Shown: positions 24,307 through 32,049, counted from the stretch's first letter. The stretch is DNA of 32,718 nucleotides from Candidatus Bathyarchaeota archaeon (GCA_003165195.1 PLSP01000118.1:1-32718); one strand, 5' to 3'. The notes: a model not told the origin generated them from the letters alone. A program made the numbers and translations.

Positions 24307-24336
24307 TTCTGGCAAAGAGCGCATAGCCCCTTTTGA
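24307..24336 (-). other. tRNA intron 2, in the variable loop
   Basis: 30 nt. The helix CUGG/CCAG (4 bp) has 3-nt bulges AGU and AAG, with CAAA/UUUG inside the intron. Cutting after the second bulge base joins AG to GUC and restores AGGUC. The 5' half of the helix is the 3' strand of the anticodon stem, so this motif competes with the mature fold and intron order may matter. Confidence 0.85.
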
Positions 24337-24344
24337 CTCCAGAT

Positions 24345-24374
24345 TTCTCATCTGTTTTGTCTTTTGCGACAGAT
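24345..24374 (-). other. tRNA intron 1, canonical position 37/38
   Basis: 30 nt. The central helix CUCA/UGAG (4 bp) is flanked by 3-nt bulges UAA and AAA, with UCUGU/ACAGA inside the intron and CCAGA/UCUGG outside. Cutting after the second base of each bulge joins CUCAUA to A, giving the 7-nt loop CUCAUAA. Confidence 0.9.
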
Positions 24375-24642
24375 TATGAGTCTGGCGCCCTGGCCAGGCT
24401 AGGCTACCCCGGCACGCATTTTGCCTGCCTCTTCTGGTGGCTGAATCCATTTAGTTTATTTACCTTCATTTAAACTTTTTATAACTGGGCCCAAAAATTG
24501 CTATTTGTACCATTACTTGACCCAGACCTAGACTCAGTTGAATAAATAACTTCAAAAGCAGAGCGGCTTCAACTCAGAAATTAAGTTTTTTTAGCAATAA
24601 ACTTATTGGATTGAAAACCTCAAAGATAGTAAGTGAGCAAGT

Positions 24643-25236
24643 ATGTCCTCAGATAATGATGATTACCCTGATTGGCAGCGCAAACGTCGAAGTAAAGACC
24701 CGTTTTTCGGCGATATTGATGATGTCTTCCGTGAGATGGAGAAGATGATGGATGAGGAACTCAAGAACTTCACGGAAAAAGTGCCGAAAGAGTATATTAA
24801 AGAACGCAAGTTGCCTGACGGAAGCACGGTTAAGGAGCTGGGCCCGTTTGTTTACGGTTATAGTATGAAGATTGGTCCAGACGGCAAACCTGAAATTCAA
24901 GAGTTCGGCAACATAAAGAAAGGTCTCAAGGGTCCACCAGAGGTGAAGGAGGAACGTGAGCCATTGGTTGACATCGTAGATGCAAATGACGAAGTCCACG
25001 TAGTTGTTGAGTTGCCAGGTGTAGAGAAAAGCGATATTAAATTGCATGGAACAGAGGATTCAATAACAATTTCTGTCGACACAGCTCAATCGAAGTATTA
25101 CAAGGATGTTGAGTTGCCTGTTAAGGTTAAGGTTAGAGAAGCAAACTCCACATACAAAAACGGCGTCTTAGAGGTTGTGCTTCCAAAAGCTGATTCAAAA
25201 GACAAGCCCAAAGGTCAGCCGATTGACATAAACTAA
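24643..25236 (+). CDS. Small heat-shock protein, Hsp20 family (second copy)
   Basis: 197-aa sHSP holdase. The N-terminal 100 residues start acidic (SSDNDDYPDW), hold a helical stretch with DDVFREMEKMMDEEL, then the segment FVYGYSMKIGPDGKPEIQEF common in archaeal Hsp20s. The alpha-crystallin domain (about 106-180) has PLVDIVDANDEVHVVVELPG, YYKDVELP and the signature YKNGVLEVVLPK; the tail is charged and lacks a clear IxI motif apart from PIDI. Longer than many archaeal sHSPs. The ATG at 24643 follows a TATA-like AATAAACTTAT near 24596. Monocistronic. Confidence 0.93.
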   Translation: MSSDNDDYPDWQRKRRSKDPFFGDIDDVFREMEKMMDEELKNFTEKVPKEYIKERKLPDGSTVKELGPFVYGYSMKIGPDGKPEIQEFGNIKKGLKGPPEVKEEREPLVDIVDANDEVHVVVELPGVEKSDIKLHGTEDSITISVDTAQSKYYKDVELPVKVKVREANSTYKNGVLEVVLPKADSKDKPKGQPIDIN

Positions 25237-25278
25237 AAAGGCCCATTTTCCCTATAGTTTCAGTGGCGTGTTGGAAAA

Positions 25279-25689
25279 GTGAGTAGTAATTTAGAGGTTG
25301 ACACGTTAAACGGTATTTGTCGAAAAGCAAAAGCAGAGGGCAAACTGTCAGGCTCAAACCTAACGGAGCTCTATGAACTTTTCGGGTCAAGGTTCACTAA
25401 GGCGTTGGACGCTCTCAAAGAAGGTCGAGTGAAAAAATATTCTTTTAAGCCAAGTGGAAGAATCGTGTGGATCGTTGTTGGGAGAGAACGAGATTACCTG
25501 ATTATGCCTGAAGCTGAATTCTGCACCTGCGACGACTTTTATTTCCGCGTGTTAGACAAGAAAGTGCATATGTGCTATCATCTTTTAACTCAGAAGCTGG
25601 CGCAGAACCTGACATGGTTTGAGTCCGTTGATGCCGACGACGATTGCTATGATATGTTGATGGATGAATGGAAAAAAGCTACTCCTTAA
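25279..25689 (+). CDS. SWIM zinc-finger protein
   Basis: 136 aa, GTG start at 25279. Residues 80-103 form a SWIM motif, CxC-x14-CxH (Cys82, Cys84, Cys99, His101). The N-terminal 60 residues look helical (LTELYELFGSRFTKALDALK), followed by VKKYSFKPSGRIVWIVVG and YLIMPEAEF, the beta strands that lead into SWIM domains. Stand-alone SWIM proteins in archaea and eukaryotes (Sws1/Shu type) work with RecA/RadA-family proteins in recombination; whether this one does is inference. It lies 42 nt after hsp20 on the same strand and about 0.9 kb from the ssDNA-binding protein gene. Confidence 0.85.
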   Translation: MSSNLEVDTLNGICRKAKAEGKLSGSNLTELYELFGSRFTKALDALKEGRVKKYSFKPSGRIVWIVVGRERDYLIMPEAEFCTCDDFYFRVLDKKVHMCYHLLTQKLAQNLTWFESVDADDDCYDMLMDEWKKATP

Positions 25690-25730
25690 ATATTAAGAAG
25701 TTACAAATATGTATCAAAAGGCGAACCTCA

Positions 25731-25862
25731 ATGATTGGCTTGAGCGAATATTTCCAAACTCTTCAATATACCATGATGGCTACAGTGTTTATTTCTCTAG
25801 TACTAATTTTCCTCTATGGCTATTATGGAAAAGAAGATGAGCAAGAGCAGCTAAACATTTAA
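25731..25862 (+). CDS. Small single-helix membrane protein
   Basis: 43 aa from ATG 25731; a longer reading from 25668 would overlap the SWIM gene. One transmembrane helix (MMATVFISLVLIFLYGYYG) is followed by a short acidic tail with KEDEQEQ. TTAAATATTAA near 25686 could be the TATA box. No family is recognised; the clean helix-plus-charged-tail layout suggests a real gene. Confidence 0.5.
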   Translation: MIGLSEYFQTLQYTMMATVFISLVLIFLYGYYGKEDEQEQLNI

Positions 25863-25878
25863 ACTGCCCCTTCTCTTT

Positions 25879-26163
25879 TTAGAGTTCGAGTTTTTCCATT
25901 CTGTGATTCTTCATCATATAAGCCGCTATGATTAACGCTATCAGAATAAGCCATATAGCGCCTGGTCCTGAACCGAAAACAATGGGAAAAGGACCGATAA
26001 AAATAACCACGCTGCTGCTTATTTGACCGCCAAAAACAAACGAAGCCACAGCTAAAACTATTATGCCCACAAAGATTAAGGTAACTCCCAGAATCAGCAA
26101 GCGGAAAAACTCGCTAGACACTGTGATGTCTTCATCCTCTTTTTCATCTGAATTTGTCATCAA
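25879..26163 (-). CDS. DUF131 (TIGR00304) membrane protein, copy 1
   Basis: 94 aa. Acidic cytoplasmic start (DEKEDEDI), then hydrophobic segments at about 22-45 and 68-85 with the family's glycine/proline motif VVIFIGPFPIVFGSG between them. DUF131 proteins are small archaeal membrane proteins of unknown function. It follows its paralog by 6 nt, so the pair is an operon, and it is convergent with the 43-aa membrane protein. Confidence 0.8.
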   Translation of the reverse strand: MMTNSDEKEDEDITVSSEFFRLLILGVTLIFVGIIVLAVASFVFGGQISSSVVIFIGPFPIVFGSGPGAIWLILIALIIAAYMMKNHRMEKLEL

Positions 26164-26169
26164 TCGGAG

Positions 26170-26481
26170 CTACCTCAAGAACCAATACACCAGAAAAGCG
26201 ATAATGAGGGCGATGGCAAGCGATAAAGCAAGCGCCATAACCGTCTTAACCGACTTCTTATCTGTCCCAAAAATAATTGGGATTGGGCCAATCATAATTA
26301 TCCCCGCCGCTTTTGCTTTGCCCTTGCCAACCCGCCGCATTGACGCCATAGTGATCGCCACCAACACAATTATGACGCCGAACGCAATCAACAATAAGCC
26401 AAATCCAATAAGAATTATCGCCTCCAACATTTTCATGCCGCCATCAAACAGAAGAAGTATTCCTGAGTTTTTAATAACCAT
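26170..26481 (-). CDS. DUF131 (TIGR00304) membrane protein, copy 2
   Basis: 103 aa. Two or three helices: LEAIILIGFGLLLIAFGVII, the family motif GIIMIGPIPIIFGTDKKS, and VMALALSLAIALIIAFLVYW at the end. A TATA-like TTTTTTAA lies 22-29 nt ahead of the ATG at 26481, so the mRNA is probably leaderless; Met16 is an alternative start. Promoter DNA is shared, back to back, with the ssDNA-binding protein gene. It shares the GP-P-FG motif with copy 1. Confidence 0.8.
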   Translation of the reverse strand: MVIKNSGILLLFDGGMKMLEAIILIGFGLLLIAFGVIIVLVAITMASMRRVGKGKAKAAGIIMIGPIPIIFGTDKKSVKTVMALALSLAIALIIAFLVYWFLR

Positions 26482-26569
26482 TTTTTGAAGAAATTTAGCA
26501 AGTTAAAAAAATAGGCAGAGAAATGCAAAAAATTAAAAGCACAAGGCGTCTTTATCGTGTCGGCGTAAA

Positions 26570-27406
26570 ATGACCACACAAGACCTGATCAAGCAAATAT
26601 TAGCTAGAAACCCGCAGATAAGCCAATTCCAGATTATGGAGCGGTTGCAGGCTGAGCGGGCGCGTACAGGCGGCTTGCTTTGCGACGAGACACTGTTACG
26701 GTTAATTGCTGCCAAATTCGGGGTTGAAGTGGAACAGAACACGATTCACAACAGCGGGGTGATGTTGACCTCTCGTTTGTTGGCTGGGTTTAACGATGTT
26801 ACTGTGGCGGGACGCTTAATCGCTGTTTTTCCAGTAAGAAGCTTCGAGGGTGAAAAACCGGGCAAGTTTGCGACGTTGATGGTTGCTGACAATGAAGGGA
26901 TTCTGCGTGTGGTACTCTGGAATGATAAGGCTGAGTTGGTTGAGAAGGGTGATTTGAAAGCTGGACAAGCGATCAGGTTTCTGCATGGGTATACTCGGTG
27001 TGATCGTTATGGCAAAGTTGAGTTGCATCTTGGAGGCAAAAGCCAACTTGTTATTGAACCACCCGAAACGTCAGTTGATTACCCAAATATTGGTAAATTT
27101 GTAACAAAAATCGGATCGCTAAAATCTAATTTGGGAAACGTGCATTTGTCAGGCAAAGTAAGAGATGTTCGAGAACCTAAAACGTTTACCCGCAATGATG
27201 CAAGTGAAGGTAAGGTTCTGCGGTTAGTTCTAGCTGACGATTCTGGAGAAGTAACGGTGGTTGCTTGGGATGAAAAAGCAACTGAACTAGAAAAATTGAA
27301 AATGAATGAAGCTCTGCAGCTTGTTAATGTAAGAGTTAAGGAAGCACAGCAGGGCGGTTTAGAAGTACATGTGGACTCTAGCACTTACGTTGTAATAAAT
27401 GAGTAA
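26570..27406 (+). CDS. Single-stranded DNA-binding protein with two OB folds (RPA-like)
   Basis: 278 aa. An N-terminal helical domain (1-55, DLIKQILARNPQISQFQIME) precedes two OB folds: about 70-160 (VTVAGRLIAVFPVRSFEGEK, FATLMVADNEGILRVVLW) and 185-275 (VHLSGKVRDVREPKTFTRND, VLRLVLADDSGEVTVVAWDE). Both show the RPA-type GxxRxVLWxxKA/VVAWDEKA pattern. There is no zinc finger. Role: protection of ssDNA in replication and repair. TTAAAAG at 26533-26539 is a fair TATA box, giving a leader of about 9 nt. It is divergent from the DUF131 pair. Confidence 0.9.
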   Translation: MTTQDLIKQILARNPQISQFQIMERLQAERARTGGLLCDETLLRLIAAKFGVEVEQNTIHNSGVMLTSRLLAGFNDVTVAGRLIAVFPVRSFEGEKPGKFATLMVADNEGILRVVLWNDKAELVEKGDLKAGQAIRFLHGYTRCDRYGKVELHLGGKSQLVIEPPETSVDYPNIGKFVTKIGSLKSNLGNVHLSGKVRDVREPKTFTRNDASEGKVLRLVLADDSGEVTVVAWDEKATELEKLKMNEALQLVNVRVKEAQQGGLEVHVDSSTYVVINE

Positions 27407-27419
27407 AGAAGGTTGGGGG

Positions 27420-28436
27420 CTAAACTTTGGCTAATATTGCGTCCGCCATGTCGCTTGTTGTTGCTGAGCCGCCTAAATCAGCTGTCCTAACTTTGCCCTC
27501 TTTAAGCACGTTTATTACGCTGCTTTCTACTTTGGAGGCCGCTGCTTTTTCGCCTAGCCAATCAAGCATCATTGAACCCGCCATAATGGTGGCGATTGGG
27601 TTGACTCTGTTCATGCCTGTGTATTTTGGCGCGGACCCGTGAACTGGCTCAAACATACCGTAGGATTCGCCGATGTTTGCTCCCGCTGCCAATCCCAAGC
27701 TTCCCGTAACCTGCGCCGCCTCATCAGAAAGTATGTCACCGAAAAGGTTGGTAGTTACAATCACGTCGTAAATCCCTGGTTGCTTAATTAGCTGCATGGT
27801 TGCAGCGTCAACGTGCATGTCATCGACTGTCACCTCAGGGTAGTTTTGCTGAGCTTCCTTAACTGCGTCCTTAAAGATGCCGTCTGTTATGCGCAGGATG
27901 TTGCCTTTGTGCACATATGTTAAGTGTTTTCTGCGTTTCATTGCCAGTTTGAATGCGAAATCTGCAATTTTCAGCGAGGCTTCATGGGTGATTATTCTCA
28001 AAGCTACTCCTACGCCTGGGGCGAGAAGCGACTCCGCGCCTGAGTAGAGACCTTCGGTGTTTTCTCGTACAATTACAAAATCCAGGTTGGGTTTGAGTGA
28101 TTCTACGTTTGGGAAGCTTCGGCATGGGCGCACGTTTGCATAGAGGTTGAAGATTTTACGTAGCGTTACTGCAACGCTTACTGGTGCACCTGGCTCTTCA
28201 GGCGTCGTCATAGGCCCTTTTAAGCATGCATCGGTTTGTTTTATGAGTTCAAGTGTTTCTTTAGGCAGGTTAGTGCCGTATTTTGCTATGCAGTGATACC
28301 CTGCTTCTCCATATTTGAAGTCAAGTTTGAAGTTGGATTTTTCTTCCACTGCTTGGAGGACTTTGACTGTTGCTTCTGTTACTTCAGGGCCTATGCCATC
28401 TCCTTTAAGTGTAGCAATCTTGTAAGTTTTAACCAT
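27420..28436 (-). CDS. Isocitrate/isopropylmalate-family dehydrogenase, likely NAD-type isocitrate dehydrogenase
   Basis: 338-aa decarboxylating beta-hydroxyacid dehydrogenase. Seen: LKGDGIGPEV (N-terminal nucleotide region), LKGPMTTP, substrate Arg cluster LYANVRPCRSFPNV, VRENTEGLYSGAES, the catalytic YVHKGNILR Lys, DDMHVDAATMQL and NLFGDILSDEAA metal Asp residues, and EPVHGSAPKYTGMNRVNP. The ENTEG signature favours isocitrate or homoisocitrate over 3-isopropylmalate as substrate; GSAP followed by no basic NADP motif hints at NAD. It lies 40 nt downstream of a ferredoxin gene on the same strand, probably co-transcribed. Confidence 0.9.
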   Translation of the reverse strand: MVKTYKIATLKGDGIGPEVTEATVKVLQAVEEKSNFKLDFKYGEAGYHCIAKYGTNLPKETLELIKQTDACLKGPMTTPEEPGAPVSVAVTLRKIFNLYANVRPCRSFPNVESLKPNLDFVIVRENTEGLYSGAESLLAPGVGVALRIITHEASLKIADFAFKLAMKRRKHLTYVHKGNILRITDGIFKDAVKEAQQNYPEVTVDDMHVDAATMQLIKQPGIYDVIVTTNLFGDILSDEAAQVTGSLGLAAGANIGESYGMFEPVHGSAPKYTGMNRVNPIATIMAGSMMLDWLGEKAAASKVESSVINVLKEGKVRTADLGGSATTSDMADAILAKV

Positions 28437-28476
28437 ATCAGATGCCTTCTCGGTTCTGATTTGTAAATTCGCTTAT

Positions 28477-28989
28477 CTACTTATCAGCTTTCCGCTTGAA
28501 ATCTTCATAAAAATTCGGTCCACAGCATTTTGTGCAGTAGGATTCTGCGGATGGGAAAATTCCTTTTACCCGATCGCCACGTTTCTTTGCGTTAACTTTG
28601 TTTACAAGCGCTATAACGTCTCTTGGCTTGCTGAATTTCTCTACTGTGCCTTCTTTGCGTGTGCGTTCGACTTTTATGCAGTCGTCGACCATGCAGTTTA
28701 GGACACAAGCGCCGCAATAAACACATAAGTCTTCGATGATGCCGACTTCGCCGTTTGACCAGTAAAGCGCGTTTGTTGGACAGGCCTTAACACAATACTT
28801 GCATTGTACGCCGACGCAGGTGAATTTGTTGATGCTGACCTTGCCGTCTTTGAAGATTTCCTTGACGCCCGTCGGCTGTAACAACTCTTGCCTACGCTTC
28901 TTTTTCTCCTCATCAGGGCTTACCTGCTCAGGTTTCTCCTCTGACATTAAGCCGAATATATCAAAGCTAGAAGCGTTCTTCTCTGGCAT
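28477..28989 (-). CDS. Ferredoxin-like protein with two 4Fe-4S motifs
   Basis: 170 aa. Two cluster-binding motifs: Cys58-x4-Cys63-x2-Cys66-x3-Cys70-Pro, with an unusual first spacing, and Cys89-x2-Cys92-x2-Cys95-x3-Cys99. Extra cysteines occur at 104 and in the C-terminal YCTKCCGPNF (152, 155, 156). The 50 N-terminal residues are charged and hold EEKKKRRQELLQP. It resembles electron-transfer subunits of redox complexes more than free ferredoxins; the partner is unknown. A TATA box lies at 29041-29048. The first gene of the two-gene unit with the dehydrogenase. Confidence 0.88.
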   Translation of the reverse strand: MPEKNASSFDIFGLMSEEKPEQVSPDEEKKKRRQELLQPTGVKEIFKDGKVSINKFTCVGVQCKYCVKACPTNALYWSNGEVGIIEDLCVYCGACVLNCMVDDCIKVERTRKEGTVEKFSKPRDVIALVNKVNAKKRGDRVKGIFPSAESYCTKCCGPNFYEDFKRKADK

Positions 28990-29040
28990 CTGGAAACCAC
29001 ATTAAAGATAACGTCTATTTTGACAAATACAGTTTATGGA

Positions 29041-29048
29041 TTATAAAT
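29041..29048 (-). promoter_or_regulatory. TATA box of ferredoxin-dehydrogenase unit
   Basis: ATTTATAA on the minus strand, 52 nt before the ATG at 28989; it predicts a leader of about 25-30 nt. No promoter-like sequence is seen in the 40 nt between ferredoxin and dehydrogenase. Confidence 0.5.
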
Positions 29049-29198
29049 TACTTATTCAATGTTTTAGCGGTTTCTACCAACAGCGACACACTTTTTAGTA
29101 TAAAAAAATCTAGTGTTTTAACTTCTTTTTGGAGTCGCCACTCTTAAATTATGGGTTAACTGAGTCTAAAATGAAGAAGCAACTTATCGGTGAAAATA

Positions 29199-30677
29199 AT
29201 GCAACAAAACTCAAGCCAATCCCCAGCCAACCCCGCGTCAGGTTCTCCAATCCATAGTAATTTAGTGTTGGGCATCGTTATGCTTGGAACCCTTATGGGG
29301 GCGCTTGACAGCACCATCGTTTTGTTGGCTTTTCCAGTCATAAACGACAGCCTGCACTCCAATCTGGCAACGTCGCTATGGATTATTCTGGCTTACCTTC
29401 TTGTTATTGCAGTTGCAACCACTCAAATGGGCAGAATCGGCGACATCTACGGCAGAAGCAGAATATTCAATTTGGGATTCGTAATATTCACAGTCGGCTC
29501 GGCGCTCTGCGGCTTTTCACCTCACATTTATTTGCTCATCAGTTTCAGAGCGGTTCAAGCTGTAGGCGGAGCCATTATGCAGGCAACAAGCGGCGCCATA
29601 ATAGCTGACTATTTCCCAAGAGAAAAACGTGGAAAAGCATACGGCTACAACTCATTGGGCTTCACCGCTGGAGCGTTACTGGGTATAGTTTTAGGTGGCA
29701 TAATCACCAGCTACATCAGCTGGCAATACATCTTCTTCATAAACATACCCATAGGCATAATTGCAGTTATAGTTGGAGTAAAATTCCTCAAAGATATTTC
29801 GCCATGCACGGGGGCAAAGCTGGATTTTGCCGGTATGGGTTTGCTTGGTTCAGCGTTGGTGCTGCTGTCTTTGGGGCTTGTGGATTTCGCTGCTAGCGGC
29901 TTTAGCGCGTTAAGCTTGGTTTTAGCTGTGATTGGCGCAGTGTTGATTCCTGTGTTTGTTTTGTTTGATCGACGACTCGAAAATCCTTTAATTGACTTCC
30001 AAGCCTTAAAAATTAAGGTTTTGCGAAACTCATTATTATCAGCGTTCTTCACCAGCGTTGGCTATTTCTCAGTGATTTTTCTCGTAATCATGTATTTGCA
30101 GGGCATAAGAGATCTCTCGCCGCTTAACGCCTCACTGCTGCTGGTTCCTGGATACGTCGCTGGCAGCTTTCTCGGCCCAATAATGGGCAGACTCTCAGAC
30201 AAATATGGGTCTCGGGAAATCGCCACAACAGGAATATTCTTTCTGGGACTTGCCATAGTGGTTTACTTAACCATGACCACCACGTCGCCCATCTACATTG
30301 TACTTATAGCCTCAGCCATCTCAGGGGTTGGAACCTCGATGTTTTTCCCCGCCAACAACAGCGCCGTCATGGCAAACGCAAGAGCAGGCTCATACGGAAG
30401 CATCTCGGGTTTGCTCCGAACAGTTCAGAACATCGGATTGGTTGGAAGCTACGTGTTAGCGATTTCAGTTGCGGCAGCTTCAATACCGCGGCAGGTGGCG
30501 TTTGAAGTATTTATCGGCACAACCAACCTTTCCGGCGGAGTCAGCCAAGCCTTCATCACAGGCATTGACCACGCGTTTTACGCGTCCATAGCTATACTAA
30601 CAGTTGCAGCCGTGTTGTCCTATATCAGAGGCAGAGAGATAAGAAAGCATGCTCACCAAGACACAGCAACAAAGTAG
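29199..30677 (+). CDS. MFS exporter, DHA2 (EmrB/QacA) type
   Basis: 492 aa, about 14 hydrophobic segments. Seen: LDSTIVLLAFPVINDSL in helix 1 (motif D1 of the 14-helix drug/H+ antiporters), GRIGDIYGRSRIFNLG (motif A), a long central block and IMGRLSDKYGSRE (second motif A). Proton-driven export of lipophilic compounds or metabolites is the usual role. I start at ATG 29199 because GGTGA lies 5-9 nt before it; GTG 29190 is the alternative. A TATA-like CTTAAATT is at 29143-29150. The substrate is unknown; the next gene is an F420-type oxidoreductase on the same strand. Confidence 0.93.
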   Translation: MQQNSSQSPANPASGSPIHSNLVLGIVMLGTLMGALDSTIVLLAFPVINDSLHSNLATSLWIILAYLLVIAVATTQMGRIGDIYGRSRIFNLGFVIFTVGSALCGFSPHIYLLISFRAVQAVGGAIMQATSGAIIADYFPREKRGKAYGYNSLGFTAGALLGIVLGGIITSYISWQYIFFINIPIGIIAVIVGVKFLKDISPCTGAKLDFAGMGLLGSALVLLSLGLVDFAASGFSALSLVLAVIGAVLIPVFVLFDRRLENPLIDFQALKIKVLRNSLLSAFFTSVGYFSVIFLVIMYLQGIRDLSPLNASLLLVPGYVAGSFLGPIMGRLSDKYGSREIATTGIFFLGLAIVVYLTMTTTSPIYIVLIASAISGVGTSMFFPANNSAVMANARAGSYGSISGLLRTVQNIGLVGSYVLAISVAAASIPRQVAFEVFIGTTNLSGGVSQAFITGIDHAFYASIAILTVAAVLSYIRGREIRKHAHQDTATK

Positions 30678-30751
30678 CACCAATCTAAAAACTAATTACA
30701 TCGCACCTGCAATTAACCATAAACTATCGCTGGGTAGGCTGATGACACAGG

Positions 30752-31702
30752 TTGGTTAAAATCAAATTTGGGGTGTTCCTTCCCTTCTACGCGTTCCAAG
30801 CACGACAGCCAATGCTTTTTGGCCAAATCCGAGACCTCGTTTTAGAATGCGAACGACTTGGCTACGACGCCGTTTGGCTAGACGACCACCTAATGTACAA
30901 CGATTGGCCCATACTCGAATGCTGGACCACCCTCTCTGCCCTTGCCTGCGCAACCAGCAGAATCCGACTTGGAACAATGGTTTCCTGCATCGCCCATAGG
31001 AACCCTGCTTTGCTCGCCAAGACGGCGGCAACGCTTGATGTAGTTTCCGGCGGCAGGTTAGAGTTCGGCATTGGCGCCGGCACCCAAGAAAATGAGCATA
31101 TCGCATACGGATTTGGATTTCCTGAGCCAAACGAACGCATAGAGCGTCTAGTCGAAGCGTTAAAAGTGGCAAAGCGGCTGTGGACACAGAAAAAAGCATG
31201 TTACAAAGGAAAATATTACTCGCTCAAAGACGCCGTTTGCGAGCCTAAACCGGTGCAAAAGCCGTATCCCCCCATAACTGTGGGCGGCACTGGCAAGTTG
31301 CTGACGCGGAAGGCGACGGCTCCGTTTGCAAACAGATTTGACTGGGGATTTTTGCCCTCAATCAAAGAATATAAGCAACGCCTTGAAGCGTTAGAATGCG
31401 ATTGCCGCGCAGTCGGCAGGGATTTCACAGAGATTGAGAAGTCCTGTTGGCCAGCTGGTCAAATCCTAATTGTACAAAACCAAAGCGAGCTTGCGGAAAA
31501 GATAGCCCAGCGAAAACCGGCCAACCTCAGCTTGGAAGACTTCAAAAAAACGACTTTGGCAGGCACCGCAGACGAATGCACCAATCAGTTGCAGGTTTAT
31601 TTGGATTTGGGAGTAACTTACTTCATGCTGTACTTCGCAGACTTGCCCCGAACTGAAGGGCTAAAGTTGTTTGCTGAAGGCGTAGTCGAAAAACTCGGTT
31701 AG
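30752..31702 (+). CDS. LLM-class oxidoreductase, probably F420-dependent
   Basis: 316 aa, luciferase-like TIM barrel. Seen: VKIKFGVFLPFY at the start, LGYDAVWLDDHLMYNDWPIL, SRIRLGTMVSCIAHRNPALL, LDVVSGGRLEFGIGAGTQEN and PPITVGGTGKLLTRKATA. In archaea this layout usually binds coenzyme F420, but FMN cannot be ruled out by eye. TTG start at 30752 directly ahead of VKIKFG. It lies 74 nt after the MFS gene and may be co-transcribed; its stop overlaps the opposite HExxH gene by 4 nt. Confidence 0.92.
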   Translation: MVKIKFGVFLPFYAFQARQPMLFGQIRDLVLECERLGYDAVWLDDHLMYNDWPILECWTTLSALACATSRIRLGTMVSCIAHRNPALLAKTAATLDVVSGGRLEFGIGAGTQENEHIAYGFGFPEPNERIERLVEALKVAKRLWTQKKACYKGKYYSLKDAVCEPKPVQKPYPPITVGGTGKLLTRKATAPFANRFDWGFLPSIKEYKQRLEALECDCRAVGRDFTEIEKSCWPAGQILIVQNQSELAEKIAQRKPANLSLEDFKKTTLAGTADECTNQLQVYLDLGVTYFMLYFADLPRTEGLKLFAEGVVEKLG

Positions 31703-32049
31703 AGGTCTCCCCGAGCGATATGGGACAACTCATGAATTAGGATTTCATCCAAAGCGTGATGCGGGTTTTCTCTGACCAATATAACGAATTCTGCTTCGTC
31801 TAATGGATCAGCATTATAAACACATGCGTCCGTGCCCTTAGTTGAAAGGATTCTTCCCCACTCATCAATTTCCCGCATTTGGTCTTCAGGGCAGCATTTG
31901 ACACCCATAATATGGTTAAAGTCTTCGTCGCTTAGTTCCAGCGCCTTAATTTTAGGCAGCGGATTGCTCGACAGCGTTTTCCAAGCTTTGAGAAGCTTGT
32001 TTTCGTGTATAAGCTTGGCTTTCATTTGGACGCCTTCAACATAAACCAT
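31699..32049 (-). CDS. Small HExxH protein, putative metallopeptidase-like
   Basis: 116 aa from ATG 32049, which lies about 26 nt after a TATA box (GGATAAAAGT, 32071-32080), so the mRNA is likely leaderless; GTG 32058 is the alternative. The C-terminus reads ILIHELSHIARGDL, an HExxH zinc motif at about 106-110, only nine residues from the stop. The body is hydrophilic with GVKCCPEDQ and DPLDEAEFVILVREN. Zincin-type proteases normally supply a third ligand after the motif, which is missing here. Function unknown. Convergent with the LLM gene, 4-nt overlap. Confidence 0.75.
   Translation of the reverse strand: MVYVEGVQMKAKLIHENKLLKAWKTLSSNPLPKIKALELSDEDFNHIMGVKCCPEDQMREIDEWGRILSTKGTDACVYNADPLDEAEFVILVRENPHHALDEILIHELSHIARGDL

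Larger units (their letters stand above)
24276..24413 (-). tRNA. tRNA-Met (CAU), probably elongator, with two introns
   Basis: 138 nt reduce to a 78-nt tRNA when two 30-nt introns are removed. Acceptor GCCGGGG/CCCCGGC, D arm GCCU/GGGC, anticodon arm CCAGA-CUCAUAA-UCUGG, variable loop AGGUC, T arm GCGUG-CUCGAAU-CGCGC, then A and an encoded CCA. The anticodon CAU is opposite 24376-24378. Acceptor and anticodon stems resemble archaeal elongator Met rather than initiator; an Ile2 (lysidine-like agmatidine-modified) identity is not excluded. Each intron boundary forms a bulge-helix-bulge, and removing both restores perfect stems and the standard 5-nt variable loop, which is strong internal proof. 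Confidence 0.93.

Noticed and set aside
24276-24413. Single-intron reading of the tRNA
   Set aside because: With only the 37/38 intron removed the variable region would be 35 nt with no T-stem match in place; with one large intron the anticodon stem does not pair. Only the two-intron model restores all stems.
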